NCBI GenBank assembly: GCA_902553145.1
Contig: CACDKD010000003.1
Location: 66,168-130,167 of the forward strand
Source of the DNA: an uncultured Gammaproteobacteria bacterium
Lineage (GTDB): Bacteria; Pseudomonadota; Gammaproteobacteria; Steroidobacterales; UBA11654
Direction of reading: 5' to 3'
Length of the DNA stretch: 64,000 nucleotides
Within the stretch, counting starts at the first letter, position 1. The number at the start of each line of letters is the position of its first letter. Under the pieces are notes generated by a model. That model worked only from the letters and a program-made list of their open reading frames with translations. It was not told the DNA's origin and did no database searches. Positions 17,917 to 26,346 of the stretch are shown piece by piece. The position numbers and the translations under genes were made by a program.

Positions 17917-18384
17917 ATGAGGCTTATCTTATTTAGGTTATCGCTCGTTCTATCAATCATCGTTCTTGATCAATGGTCTAAAAATCTAGCAATTGCTTTG
18001 CTTGGAGAATATGAAAGATTAAGTTTGTTAACCTTTCTTGATTTCACGTTGATTTACAATAAAGGGATTGCATTCAGTCTTTTTGACTTCCAATCTGGAA
18101 TGCAAACTCTGCCTTTGATAATCATTACGTTTATAGCAATTGCAGTCTTTATTTTTCTCCTCATTCGTAATAAATGGTCGAATATAGAGGAGATTGGGAT
18201 CCTTTTTATCATCGGTGGGGCCATTGGAAATCTAATTGATCGAATTACCCAAGGTGCCGTCACAGATTTTATTCTGTTTTATTACAATGATCTCTATTTT
18301 CCAGCATTTAATTTTGCGGACAGTTTTATTACAGTTGGAATCACTGTCTTGTTGATAACAGAGCTCTCAAGAAAAAAAGAATGA
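17917..18384 (+). CDS. lspA: Prolipoprotein signal peptidase (SPase II)
   Basis: A 155-residue, four-helix inner-membrane aspartic protease that removes signal peptides from lipid-modified prolipoproteins. The conserved blocks DQWSKNLA, YNKGIAFSLF, GGAIGNLIDRI and FPAFNFADSFI are present; the last two carry the catalytic aspartates. The start codon follows the ileS stop directly, so translation is probably coupled. Confidence 0.96.
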   Translation: MRLILFRLSLVLSIIVLDQWSKNLAIALLGEYERLSLLTFLDFTLIYNKGIAFSLFDFQSGMQTLPLIIITFIAIAVFIFLLIRNKWSNIEEIGILFIIGGAIGNLIDRITQGAVTDFILFYYNDLYFPAFNFADSFITVGITVLLITELSRKKE

Positions 18385-18411
18385 GATCAATACAATAAGG
18401 CATTGAAAATA

Positions 18412-18440
18412 TTGGAAAAATCAAGAATCCACTTTAGAAT
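18412..18440 (+). promoter_or_regulatory. Promoter of the Fur-family gene, apparently giving a leaderless mRNA
   Basis: TTGGAA (18412-18417) and TAGAAT (18435-18440) are 17 bases apart in the 62-base lspA-fur spacer. The -10 box ends 6 bases before the ATG at 18447, so transcription should start at or next to the start codon. No Shine-Dalgarno sequence is present, consistent with a leaderless message. Confidence 0.5.
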
Positions 18441-18446
18441 ATCGCT

Positions 18447-18863
18447 ATGGAAGATGTAATCGAGTTAAAAACAAAGGTTCAAGAGAAGCTCAAGCTTTAT
18501 GGTTTGAGACCTACAAGAGCACGCACACGCATTGGAATGATGTTGCTGGATAAGCCAAAACATCTTTCAGCTGATCAAGTTCATGAAAAGCTGAAACAAA
18601 AGGGCTATACCATCTCAAAAGCTACAGTCTACAATACGCTGAATGCTTTTAGTGAATGCGGAATAGTCAGCGAAGTTACAATAGATCCAAGTCGCACCTA
18701 TTATGATTCAAGAACTACACCTCATCATCATTTCTTTAATATTGATACCGGCCAGCTAGTGGATATTGCCAGCGACGATATGAGTGTCGAGAATATCCCA
18801 AGGCTTCCGGATAATACCCAAATTCAGGATCTTGAAATTGTCGTCAAGATCTCAAATAAATAG
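18447..18863 (+). CDS. Fur-family metal-responsive regulator (Irr-like features)
   Basis: A 138-residue Fur-superfamily repressor: winged helix with LRPTRARTRIGMMLL and ISKATVYNTLNAFSECGIV, then a dimer/metal domain containing TPHHHFFNIDTGQLVDI. The HHH stretch is shared with Irr-type members. The C-terminal CxxC zinc pairs of Fur/Zur are absent, which also fits Irr. Its metal or haem ligand cannot be decided here. It is followed after 19 bases by the Bax inhibitor-1 gene, which has its own Shine-Dalgarno (ATAGGAG). Confidence 0.88.
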   Translation: MEDVIELKTKVQEKLKLYGLRPTRARTRIGMMLLDKPKHLSADQVHEKLKQKGYTISKATVYNTLNAFSECGIVSEVTIDPSRTYYDSRTTPHHHFFNIDTGQLVDIASDDMSVENIPRLPDNTQIQDLEIVVKISNK

Positions 18864-18882
18864 TTTCAAATAGGAGAAGATA

Positions 18883-19659
18883 ATGGCACGTCACCGCGCA
18901 CTAGAAATGTTTGGCAGATCAGGTAACCCAGCTTTCAAAAGTAAGGCTTTTTCTCACCGTTCATCTGATTTCTCCACCAATGCAGTCATGACTCTATCAG
19001 GGGCTGTTAACAAGACAGGTTTATATCTATTGTTGTGTACATTATCCGCTGCTTGGACTTGGAATATATTCTTCAATTCTGGTGATCCGAGTTCAGTATC
19101 AGGGCTGATGATTTTCGGACTTATTGGAGGCTTGATAGCCGCAATGATTACTATCTTTAACCCTACCAAGGCAAATATTACCGCACCAATATATGCAATT
19201 CTTCAAGGATTAGCTGTAGGCGGGATTTCTGCAATATATGAGTCAAGTTTTGATGGCATTGTCATACAAGCGGTCGCACTTACCTTTGGCACACTTGCCG
19301 CGTTATTGCTTGCTTATAAGTCTGGTCTTATTAAGCCAACAGAGAATTTTCGTCTGATGTTATTTGCAGCAACAGGGGGTATTTTTGTTCTCTATCTTGT
19401 GAGTTTCATAATGAGCTTCTTCGGTGGGGGTATTGGATTTATTCATTCAAATAGCTTGATGGGAATTGGTTTTAGTCTTGTTGTAGTTGCCATTGCTGCA
19501 CTAAATCTTGTCCTTGACTTTGACTTCATCGAACAAGCCGCAGAACAGGGAGCGCCAAAATATCTTGAGGCCTATGGAGCTTTTTCATTGATGGTGACTC
19601 TAATCTGGCTTTACCTTGAGATCCTTCGTTTGCTTTCAAAAATATACTCGAGAGATTAG
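18883..19659 (+). CDS. Bax inhibitor-1 family membrane protein
   Basis: A 258-residue integral membrane protein with about seven hydrophobic segments, beginning with a soluble stretch (GRSGNPAFKSKAFSH, MTLSGAVNKTGLYLLLCTLSAAWTW). GNPAF near the N-terminus and FIEQAAEQGAPKYLEAYGAFSLMVTLIWLYLEILRLL at the C-terminus are typical of the bacterial BaxI_1/YccA-related family, some members of which act as calcium leak channels or modulate membrane proteases. A good Shine-Dalgarno precedes the ATG. A 52-aa ORF begins within its stop (TAGTG). Confidence 0.88.
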   Translation: MARHRALEMFGRSGNPAFKSKAFSHRSSDFSTNAVMTLSGAVNKTGLYLLLCTLSAAWTWNIFFNSGDPSSVSGLMIFGLIGGLIAAMITIFNPTKANITAPIYAILQGLAVGGISAIYESSFDGIVIQAVALTFGTLAALLLAYKSGLIKPTENFRLMLFAATGGIFVLYLVSFIMSFFGGGIGFIHSNSLMGIGFSLVVVAIAALNLVLDFDFIEQAAEQGAPKYLEAYGAFSLMVTLIWLYLEILRLLSKIYSRD

Positions 19660-19817
19660 TGGGTTCTGAACTTTTTTATTCAGTTATAATTGTCATTTCG
19701 CTTGGGATTTTCTTTTATTTTGGAAATTTCAGAGCCTCCAATAAACAAACAGATAGGCCAGATCGAATCAACTGGGGCAAGTCAATCTTTGAAAAGCTTA
19801 AGAAGCTTGGTGATTAG
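19659..19817 (+). CDS. Short 52-aa membrane-anchored ORF between BI-1 and mrp
   Basis: Below the ORF-track cut-off. GTG at 19659 overlaps the Bax inhibitor stop by one base and reads MGSELFYSVIIVISLGIFFYFGNFRAS... to TAG at 19815-19817. One N-terminal helix (about 5-22) is followed by a basic, soluble tail (NKQTDRPDRINWGKSIFEKLKKLGD). It exactly fills the gap before mrp, whose TTG is 11 bases further on. No family recognised. The fit between genes and the membrane-then-charged pattern support a real gene. Confidence 0.5.
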   Translation: MGSELFYSVIIVISLGIFFYFGNFRASNKQTDRPDRINWGKSIFEKLKKLGD

Positions 19818-19828
19818 GGCGAACCTTT

Positions 19829-20638
19829 TTGAGCAATAAGAAAGAAACCCAGATAATCGCTGTTGCTTCTGGAAAAGGAGGAGTTGGTAAATCTACTGTG
19901 AGCAGTAATTTGGCAATTTCACTATCAAAGTCAGGATCAAGAGTTGGTTTATTGGATGCTGACATATATGGACCTAGCATTCCAAGAATTTTCGGAGTAT
20001 CAGGGCAGTCGGTCACATCAAATGACGGCAAGTCATTCGAGCCAATCGATTCAAACGGCATCCAATTGATGTCCATTGGATTCGTACAAACGAATAATGA
20101 TGCCATGATTTGGAGAGGCCCAATGCTCTCTCAAGCAATCAATCAATTACTTTTTCAGACCAATTGGAATGATCTTGAATATTTGATTATTGACCTACCA
20201 CCCGGTACAGGCGATGCTCAGCTTACGATTTCCCAAAAAGCGAATTTAACTGGAACCATACTGGTCACGACTCCTCAGAATATTTCATTGATCGATGTGG
20301 AGAAATCTTTAATAGCTTTTAGGAAGCTTGATATAGAAGTTCTTGGACTGTTAGAAAATATGAGTTATTTCACTGACGATACTGGGAAGGACCATTATAT
20401 TTTTGGAAAAGGAAATATAGATGATTTCTCTGAAAAGCACGGCGTGGAGTTGATTTCAAATTTGCCAATTTTACCTGACCTTGCGAAATACTCAGATGAA
20501 GGCAGTTTGTTTGATGAATTTGAAAATTTACCAGAACTAAGCAAAAAGTATCAGGAAATTACAAACTATTTGCAATCAAGGATCGATTCATTAGATCGAT
20601 CCGACTCATTGGATACAATTCCAGTTGTAACCGAATAA
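19829..20638 (+). CDS. mrp: Mrp/ApbC-like P-loop ATPase, short form without CxxC
   Basis: A 269-residue Mrp/NBP35-family ATPase. It carries the deviant Walker A motif ASGKGGVGKSTVSSNLA, then LLDADIYGPSIPRIFG, WRGPMLSQAINQLL and LIIDLPPGTGDAQLT, all diagnostic of Fe-S-scaffold Mrp proteins. Two usual parts are missing: the N-terminal MIP18/DUF59 domain and the CxxC that binds the bridging Fe-S cluster. Where other Mrp proteins have NMSxxxCxxC, this one has ENMSYFTDDTGKDHYIFGKG. Start codon is TTG at 19829. It ends 2 bases from the convergent regulator gene. Confidence 0.9.
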   Translation: MSNKKETQIIAVASGKGGVGKSTVSSNLAISLSKSGSRVGLLDADIYGPSIPRIFGVSGQSVTSNDGKSFEPIDSNGIQLMSIGFVQTNNDAMIWRGPMLSQAINQLLFQTNWNDLEYLIIDLPPGTGDAQLTISQKANLTGTILVTTPQNISLIDVEKSLIAFRKLDIEVLGLLENMSYFTDDTGKDHYIFGKGNIDDFSEKHGVELISNLPILPDLAKYSDEGSLFDEFENLPELSKKYQEITNYLQSRIDSLDRSDSLDTIPVVTE

Positions 20639-20640
20639 TC

Positions 20641-22194
20641 TTATAATAACTTCGCTTTTTCCAAGAGAAGAATATTTTCTTTAAGGCTATCTATTTCATC
20701 AAATCGATATGGATTCTTAATCGATTTGCATGGCATTTCTCTTTTGCAACTAGAACTTCTAGGACAGATGATTCTTGCTGGATGGTCAAGAGCATCCTTA
20801 ATCCAGCGAATCTTCAGGATATGACTAATTTGCTGAAGTGCAGTTATTACCTCATCATCGAGTAGAGATTCTCCATTGTTTTTCATACAACTTTCTTCTG
20901 CCATTTCAAGAATCGCTTTATGATCCAAGCCTTGATCTTTTAGAGCAGGAATTAAATCGAGACCGAGAGAATAGAGTTTTAAATTCTCAGCTGAATCTTT
21001 GATTCTAATTGAATAGCAAGCATAGAGATGTGAGGACTGATCTGTTTTGAGGACTGAAATCTGAGATTGTGGATTGTTTACAAAGTCTTCATTCAGCAAT
21101 CTAAAAACGGACCAATTTGGACAAGGATCATTTACTGCGTTTAAATTTCCCCAAGGCAGCGGTATTCCGTTTCCTCTATAAACCGCTGTTAAGAACCCTG
21201 GTTGATATGCCTCAAAATAATGCCAATATGGATACTGAGACACAGCAGTGACTCTCCTCATCAGCAGTGCAGGCGATAGATCAAGATTATTTTTTATGGA
21301 AATATGATGTTCATTCTTAATCAAATAATTTCTAAATGCTTTTCTAGGACAGAGCAATGCACTCGCATAAAAACTGGATTCAAAATCATGCCATGCCAGC
21401 AAGACGTCATGTGACTGCACTACTGAGTCCGAGCTTTGTGATGTAAAACTATTGCTACCGGATGTAATTGGGGATCTTAAGCCATCTCCGCCATGGAGGA
21501 TCTTATGCCCTAGATGAGTGGCCATATCGTATTTTAGTCTCTTGGCGTCATTCTTAAGCGCTTCATTGATATAAACTTTATTATTACTATCAAAGAATGA
21601 TCTCAATAGCATCTTATTCTTTCCTTGAGGATGATTTGTATTGATTTTATTTTGGCTAAACCATTTAACCTTTAGCCCATGTTTTTTGTATAAACGCCTA
21701 ATATCGCTTACTTTCATTGGCAGTATTTGCCCAGATTCCTGATCGGCAATTTTTTCAATGTCAGGAAATCGATTCTGATTTTTTTCTTGATAAGACCGAA
21801 TCAATAGATGTGCAAATTGTTTCCCTGTGATGCCTGTTTGTTCTAATAATTCAGGAATTGCATCTTGAAGCAGGTCTTTTGAGTAGAGGAAACCCGGCTC
21901 AAGAGGTATGTTTTTCTTAGGCTCATCATCATCAGATTGAATAGTGACTTCAAGATTCTCATCCAGAAACCAGGATTCTTCTTTTTGAAATACATTTGCA
22001 ATGATTGATAATACATCGTCTGATGGCAGTCTTTTTCCATTCTCAATCATGCTGATATAGGATACAGAAGGCGCTGATTTGGGATCAATTTGACTGCACC
22101 TCAGGGAGAGATCTTCCAGGGTAAGCCGGTTGGATTTCCTGATGTTTTTGAGCTTCACGCCCAGTAAGTGACTGTTTCTTATTGCATTGTTCAT
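20641..22194 (-). CDS. ScfR/RamB-type XRE regulator of the glyoxylate genes
   Basis: A 517-residue short-chain-fatty-acyl regulator family protein. It has an N-terminal XRE helix-turn-helix (about 11-65; GVKLKNIRKSNRLTLEDLS...SYISMIENGKRLPSDDVL), a central IrrE/M78-like region in which the metalloprotease helix is degenerate (KYDMATHLGHKILHGG), and a C-terminal DUF2083-like region ending in a cysteine cluster (RIICPRSSSCKREMPCK). Family members such as RamB regulate acetate, propionate and glyoxylate metabolism. Here it is divergent from aceB-aceA, with three 14-bp boxes between them, so autoregulation and control of the shunt are likely. The ATG abuts box 1 and has no Shine-Dalgarno. Confidence 0.85.
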   Translation of the reverse strand: MNNAIRNSHLLGVKLKNIRKSNRLTLEDLSLRCSQIDPKSAPSVSYISMIENGKRLPSDDVLSIIANVFQKEESWFLDENLEVTIQSDDDEPKKNIPLEPGFLYSKDLLQDAIPELLEQTGITGKQFAHLLIRSYQEKNQNRFPDIEKIADQESGQILPMKVSDIRRLYKKHGLKVKWFSQNKINTNHPQGKNKMLLRSFFDSNNKVYINEALKNDAKRLKYDMATHLGHKILHGGDGLRSPITSGSNSFTSQSSDSVVQSHDVLLAWHDFESSFYASALLCPRKAFRNYLIKNEHHISIKNNLDLSPALLMRRVTAVSQYPYWHYFEAYQPGFLTAVYRGNGIPLPWGNLNAVNDPCPNWSVFRLLNEDFVNNPQSQISVLKTDQSSHLYACYSIRIKDSAENLKLYSLGLDLIPALKDQGLDHKAILEMAEESCMKNNGESLLDDEVITALQQISHILKIRWIKDALDHPARIICPRSSSCKREMPCKSIKNPYRFDEIDSLKENILLLEKAKLL

Positions 22195-22236
22195 TGTAAA
22201 ATTTACATTGTGAAATTTTTACTGTGAAATTTCAAT
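22195..22236. promoter_or_regulatory. Three phased 14-bp boxes between the ScfR-type regulator and aceB
   Basis: TGTAAAATTTACAT, TGTGAAATTTTTAC and TGTGAAATTTCAAT follow each other head to tail with a period of 14. Box 1 contains a near-perfect dyad (TGTAAAATTTACA). They start directly at the regulator's ATG and end 47 bases before aceB. A candidate aceB promoter (TTTACT at 22218-22223, N17, TATTTT at 22241-22246) overlaps boxes 2 and 3, suggesting operators for the divergent regulator. Binding is inferred, not shown. Confidence 0.6.
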
Positions 22237-22283
22237 AAAATATTTTTTAAAATTCGCGTTAGTCCCAATTAATTAGATATCAA

Positions 22284-23861
22284 ATGGCAGCTCAATTGAA
22301 AATTATGAACCCTTTATCAGAGGTTGAGGAACAGGTTCTGAATCCTAAGACCGTTGCGCTGATTGAATCCCTTCACGATAATTTTGAAAATCAAAGAAGG
22401 AAGTTGCTTGAGGATAGAGAAATCTTGCAAAAAGAATTAGACGATGGAAAATTCCCAAACTTCTTGACCCAAACCAATGACATCAGGGAAAGCAATTATG
22501 TGGTTTCGCCCATACCAGAAGATCTTCAGGATCGCAGGGTTGAGATCACAGGACCACCAGATCGAAAGATGGTCATCAATGCTTTGAACTCTCCCGTTAA
22601 GACTTTTATGTGTGATTTTGAGGATTCTTGCTCACCGACATGGAAGAACATTATTCAAGGTCATGTAAATGTTCGAGATGCAGTAGAGGAGAGCATTGAA
22701 TATATAAGGGAATCGGATGGCAAGGTTTACAGACTTAATGATGAGATTGCAACGCTGATCATTAGACCAAGAGGTTGGCATCTCAACGAAAAGCATGTAA
22801 CGATCAATGATCATCCCGTATCTGCATCGCTTTTTGATTTCGCCGTTTACCTTTCAAATAATCACCAAGCTCTTTCAAAAAAAGGCACAGGACCTTATTT
22901 TTATCTTCCGAAGCTTGAAAATCATCTTGAGGCGAGACTCTGGAACGATGTTTTCGTGCATGCACAGAATTTTTTAAATATTGATCGTGGCACAATCAAG
23001 GCCACAGTTTTGATTGAAACAATAACTGCTGCCTTTGAAATGGATGAAATTATCTTTGAGCTAAAAGAACATTCGGCCGGGCTTAATTGTGGTCGATGGG
23101 ATTATATATTTAGCTTTATAAAGAAATTCAGAAATCATCAAAATTTTCTATTACCAAACAGAACCGAGGTAACAATGGAGCGGCATTTTCTAAAAAGCTA
23201 TGTCGACTTACTTATTCGAACTTGCCATAAAAGAAATGTACATGCGATGGGTGGAATGGCAGCTCAGATTCCAATCAGAGGAGACGAAGAAAAAAATAAA
23301 ATTGCCATGAATAAAGTTTCTTTGGATAAGTTAAGAGAGGCAAATGCTGGTCACGACGGCACATGGATTGCTCATCCTGGTTTATCTCAGGTTGCAATGA
23401 ATGCGTTTAATCAAGCCATGGGATCATCTCCCAATCAGATTCCCAATAAGAGAAATGATGTTTTAGTGAATGCTCAAGATCTTATCAAGGTCCCGGATGG
23501 CAATATTACCGAAGATGGTTTGAGACAGAACATATCAATAGGAATTCAGTACATTGAGGCATGGCTTTCGGGCAATGGTTGTGTTCCAATTCATAATCTG
23601 ATGGAGGACGCTGCTACAGCAGAAATATCGCGTTCACAAATCTGGCAATGGATTCATCATCGCGCAAAAACCACAGATTCAAATAAGACTATAACCGAAG
23701 AGTATTTCATCAAGACGCTCGAGGATGAAATGGATCAACTGAAGACAACAAGGGGTTCTGAAGGCGATTACCTTCAACCGGCAATTAATTTATTCAAGGA
23801 GATGTCTACGGATTCAGAATTCGATGAATTCTTGACATTGCCAGCATATAAACACCTCTAA
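22284..23861 (+). CDS. aceB: Malate synthase A
   Basis: A 525-residue malate synthase of the A type, condensing glyoxylate with acetyl-CoA to malate in the glyoxylate bypass. Characteristic blocks are EITGPPDRKMVINALNSPVKTFMCDFEDSCSPTW, LIIRPRGWHLNEKHV, the LIETITAAFEMDEI region and HAMGGMAAQIPIRGD. Length is near the usual ~530. No Shine-Dalgarno is visible before the ATG. It is followed after 15 bases by aceA, which has a strong AAGGAG. The pair lets the cell grow on acetate, fatty acids or other C2 sources. Confidence 0.97.
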   Translation: MAAQLKIMNPLSEVEEQVLNPKTVALIESLHDNFENQRRKLLEDREILQKELDDGKFPNFLTQTNDIRESNYVVSPIPEDLQDRRVEITGPPDRKMVINALNSPVKTFMCDFEDSCSPTWKNIIQGHVNVRDAVEESIEYIRESDGKVYRLNDEIATLIIRPRGWHLNEKHVTINDHPVSASLFDFAVYLSNNHQALSKKGTGPYFYLPKLENHLEARLWNDVFVHAQNFLNIDRGTIKATVLIETITAAFEMDEIIFELKEHSAGLNCGRWDYIFSFIKKFRNHQNFLLPNRTEVTMERHFLKSYVDLLIRTCHKRNVHAMGGMAAQIPIRGDEEKNKIAMNKVSLDKLREANAGHDGTWIAHPGLSQVAMNAFNQAMGSSPNQIPNKRNDVLVNAQDLIKVPDGNITEDGLRQNISIGIQYIEAWLSGNGCVPIHNLMEDAATAEISRSQIWQWIHHRAKTTDSNKTITEEYFIKTLEDEMDQLKTTRGSEGDYLQPAINLFKEMSTDSEFDEFLTLPAYKHL

Positions 23862-23876
23862 TTTAAGGAGAATAAG

Positions 23877-25088
23877 ATGGGTGACAAAAGAAACTATACT
23901 GATGAACATGTTAAGTCTTTGCAGGGCTCTGTAAAGATTGAGCATACATTGGCAAAAATGGGTTCAAAGCAATTGAGAAATCTTTTTGAGAGTGAGCCTT
24001 ATGTGAATACTTTTGGTGCATACAATGGACAACAAGCCGTTCAGCATGTTAAAGCAGGTCTGAAAGCAATCTATGTTTCAGGTTGGCAAGTTGCAGCATC
24101 TGCAAACAGCAATAATGAAGTTTATCCTGATCAAAGCTTGTATTCTGTTGATTCCGTTCCCAATGCTGTGAAGGGCATTAATAACGCATTTCGAAGACAA
24201 GATCAGATTCAAGTGCAAGAAGGAAAACAGGGCTTCTATTATGCTCCGATCATTGCAGATGCTGAGGCAGGTTTTGGAGGCGCATTGAATGCCTACGAAT
24301 TGTCTCGCAATTTAATCGAGGCAGGCGCAGCTGCTGTTCACTATGAGGATCAGTTGTCTGCAGAAAAGAAATGTGGCCATTTGGGCGGTAAGGTTTTGAT
24401 CTCAACAAGCCAAGCAATCAGGAACTTGAATGCAGCGAGGTTGGCTTCTGATGTTGCAGAAACGGATACTTTGATCATTGCAAGGACCGATGCAGAAGCA
24501 GCAAAACTTCTAATGACCGACGTGGATGATATTGACAGAAAGTTTATGACTGGAGAGAGGACTTCTGAAGGTTTTTATCAAATCACAGGCGGACTAGAAA
24601 TGGGTTGTGATCGGGGACAAGCTTTTGCTGAGTATGCTGATTTAGTATGGTGCGAGACTTCTAAACCATGCCTAAAGGATGCTAAGAAATTTGCAGATGC
24701 GGTTCGTGGAGCACATCCAGATCAGATGCTTGCATATAACTGTTCACCAAGTTTCAACTGGAAGCAGCATATTCCCTCAGAATCTGAATTAGCGGAGTTC
24801 CAAAAAGAACTGGGAAATATGGGTTTTAAATTTCAGTTCATTACACTTGCTGGGTTCCATTCAACAAACTTTGCAGTCTTTGATTTTGCAAGAGAATATA
24901 AGAGAGAAGGGATGTTGGCCTACAGCAAACTCCAAGAGAAGGAATTTGATTTTCAGAAACATGGATTCACAACAGTCAAGCATCAGGCAGAAGTCGGTGT
25001 TGGATATTTTGATGCAATCAGTCAGGCAGTTGGAGCAGACAGTGTAGCTGCATTGGCAGACTCTACCGAAAATGAGCAATTTGGATAA
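23877..25088 (+). CDS. aceA: Isocitrate lyase
   Basis: A 403-residue isocitrate lyase, cleaving isocitrate to glyoxylate and succinate. The catalytic loop SAEKKCGHLGGKVLIST is intact, as are SGWQVAASAN, PIIADAEAGFGG and YNCSPSFNWKQH. It is slightly shorter than the E. coli enzyme (434 aa). A Shine-Dalgarno AAGGAGAATAAG precedes the ATG. A strong terminator follows, closing the aceBA operon. Confidence 0.97.
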   Translation: MGDKRNYTDEHVKSLQGSVKIEHTLAKMGSKQLRNLFESEPYVNTFGAYNGQQAVQHVKAGLKAIYVSGWQVAASANSNNEVYPDQSLYSVDSVPNAVKGINNAFRRQDQIQVQEGKQGFYYAPIIADAEAGFGGALNAYELSRNLIEAGAAAVHYEDQLSAEKKCGHLGGKVLISTSQAIRNLNAARLASDVAETDTLIIARTDAEAAKLLMTDVDDIDRKFMTGERTSEGFYQITGGLEMGCDRGQAFAEYADLVWCETSKPCLKDAKKFADAVRGAHPDQMLAYNCSPSFNWKQHIPSESELAEFQKELGNMGFKFQFITLAGFHSTNFAVFDFAREYKREGMLAYSKLQEKEFDFQKHGFTTVKHQAEVGVGYFDAISQAVGADSVAALADSTENEQFG

Positions 25089-25089
25089 C

Positions 25090-25115
25090 AAAAGAGCCCT
25101 AAAAAGGGCTCTTTT
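25090..25115. terminator. Rho-independent terminator after aceA
   Basis: AAAAGAGCCCT and AGGGCTCTTTT form an 11-bp perfect stem around an AAAA loop. The flanking A and T runs let it work in both directions, so it can end aceBA and the convergent small gene at 25140-25346. Confidence 0.92.
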
Positions 25116-25139
25116 ATTGCATTAAAGATAATGGATGAT

Positions 25140-25346
25140 TTAGTCGTATAAGCCGACTAGAATTGCAAGAATGAGTGCACCCACAGCGCCTGCATCACCC
25201 AGCATATTGACTGTGTCGGCAAAATTGGCTGCAATTCCACCAACGAATGGGACGTCACCAAATACGACTCCAGCAACTACTCCCAATGCAATCAAGCCAA
25301 CAACGATTCCTGTGAAATCACCTATCCATGATTTGATATTATTCAT
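25140..25346 (-). CDS. Small glycine-rich hydrophobic protein (68 aa)
   Basis: MNNIKSWIGDFTGIVVGLIALGVVAGVVFGDVPFVGGIAANFADTVNMLG... has two hydrophobic segments (about 11-31 and 52-66) rich in glycine, alanine and valine. A strong Shine-Dalgarno (AGGGGAGTACAA) precedes the ATG and a shared terminator lies downstream, so it is a real monocistronic gene. I recognise no family; small pore- or holin-like proteins look similar, but so do many unrelated membrane peptides. Confidence 0.72.
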   Translation of the reverse strand: MNNIKSWIGDFTGIVVGLIALGVVAGVVFGDVPFVGGIAANFADTVNMLGDAGAVGALILAILVGLYD

Positions 25347-25423
25347 TTGTACTCCCCTAAAAAGTAATATTTAAAATCTATCCATCTATAGGTATAGCAA
25401 AAGTATCGTTTTTTTGTCAAAGA

Positions 25424-26263
25424 TTAGGAGGTACTTTTTAGAGGAATTAGTTTTTTCCAGTAATTAATTGAATCCATATTATTAAGATCCCAAGGATGAA
25501 AGTCTTTATTGAAAAATTTCATCCACGGAATAAAAATTCTTCTAAGGATACCAGGTTTGAGAAACAAGAAATTGATTCCATCAATCCAAGTTCTGATTTT
25601 CCATAATTGGCCATCTTTTTTCAACATGATGAACATGGATCTAAAAGTATCTTTCAGGATAAAGAAGGTTGCAAAAATTAAAGCTTTCCTCCTACCTTTT
25701 AGTGTTCCACCAACATGCATGTATACATCGAATGCTACCGCCTTGTGCTCAGATTCTTCTAATGCGTGCCAGTACCAAAGCTTTGCAATGCTTTTGCCCT
25801 GATCAGCAAAATGATCCTTATTTTTCATTAAATCATCCGCCAATATTGCAGTGAGATGCTCTGCTGCAACGGTTGCAGCAAGTCTTTGAAACGGACTGAG
25901 TTGACTGTATCTGTTCCTATGTCTTTCAACTTGCGGTTTGGTCAAAAGCTCTAAGTCATATCCTCTCAATTGGCACAAAGTCTCATTGTATTGCTGATGA
26001 ACTTTTCGGTGTGCTGCTTCTTGCCCATAAAATGCTTTTATTTCTTTTAATAGTTTTGGATCAGAAACATCATTCTCAAAATTTCTAACCGATTCAATAA
26101 ATGCTTTTTCTCCAATTGGAAACAAAAGTGAGAATCCATTTTCAAACGCTGTCTTAAACGCGCTTCCGTCAAACCAGTCTTCTTTCAGGTCAGAACTGAG
26201 ATCAAAATGAGGCCTTCTAACTTCGATATCAAGCTCTCTTGGTGTTTTAGTTAAATCACTCAT
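25424..26263 (-). CDS. Predicted metal-dependent hydrolase (PF10118-like, ferritin-like helices)
   Basis: A 279-residue protein matching the family annotated as predicted metal-dependent hydrolase. It opens ELDIEVRRPHFDLSSDLKEDWFDG, then FSLLFPIGEKAFIESVRNF and FYGQEAAHRKVHQQYN. The motifs EAAHRKVH, AAEHLTAILADD and WHALEESEHKAVAFDVY supply Glu and His residues in the manner of a di-iron four-helix bundle. The reaction is unknown. It is monocistronic, with 127 bases of divergent spacer to the PDZ gene. Confidence 0.85.
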   Translation of the reverse strand: MSDLTKTPRELDIEVRRPHFDLSSDLKEDWFDGSAFKTAFENGFSLLFPIGEKAFIESVRNFENDVSDPKLLKEIKAFYGQEAAHRKVHQQYNETLCQLRGYDLELLTKPQVERHRNRYSQLSPFQRLAATVAAEHLTAILADDLMKNKDHFADQGKSIAKLWYWHALEESEHKAVAFDVYMHVGGTLKGRRKALIFATFFILKDTFRSMFIMLKKDGQLWKIRTWIDGINFLFLKPGILRRIFIPWMKFFNKDFHPWDLNNMDSINYWKKLIPLKSTS

Positions 26264-26304
26264 GGATCTATATTACTAGAGCGGCGAGTTAATATTAATG
26301 AGAT

Positions 26305-26331
26305 TTGATGAATTGATACAATTTTTATAAG
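26305..26331 (+). promoter_or_regulatory. Candidate promoter of the PDZ-protein gene
   Basis: TTGATG (26305-26310) and TATAAG (26326-26331) are 15 bases apart, shorter than ideal. Transcription would start near 26338, so the terminator-like hairpin at 26347 would sit at the extreme 5' end of the message. Confidence 0.3.
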
Positions 26332-26346
26332 CTAGTAGATGAAGAT

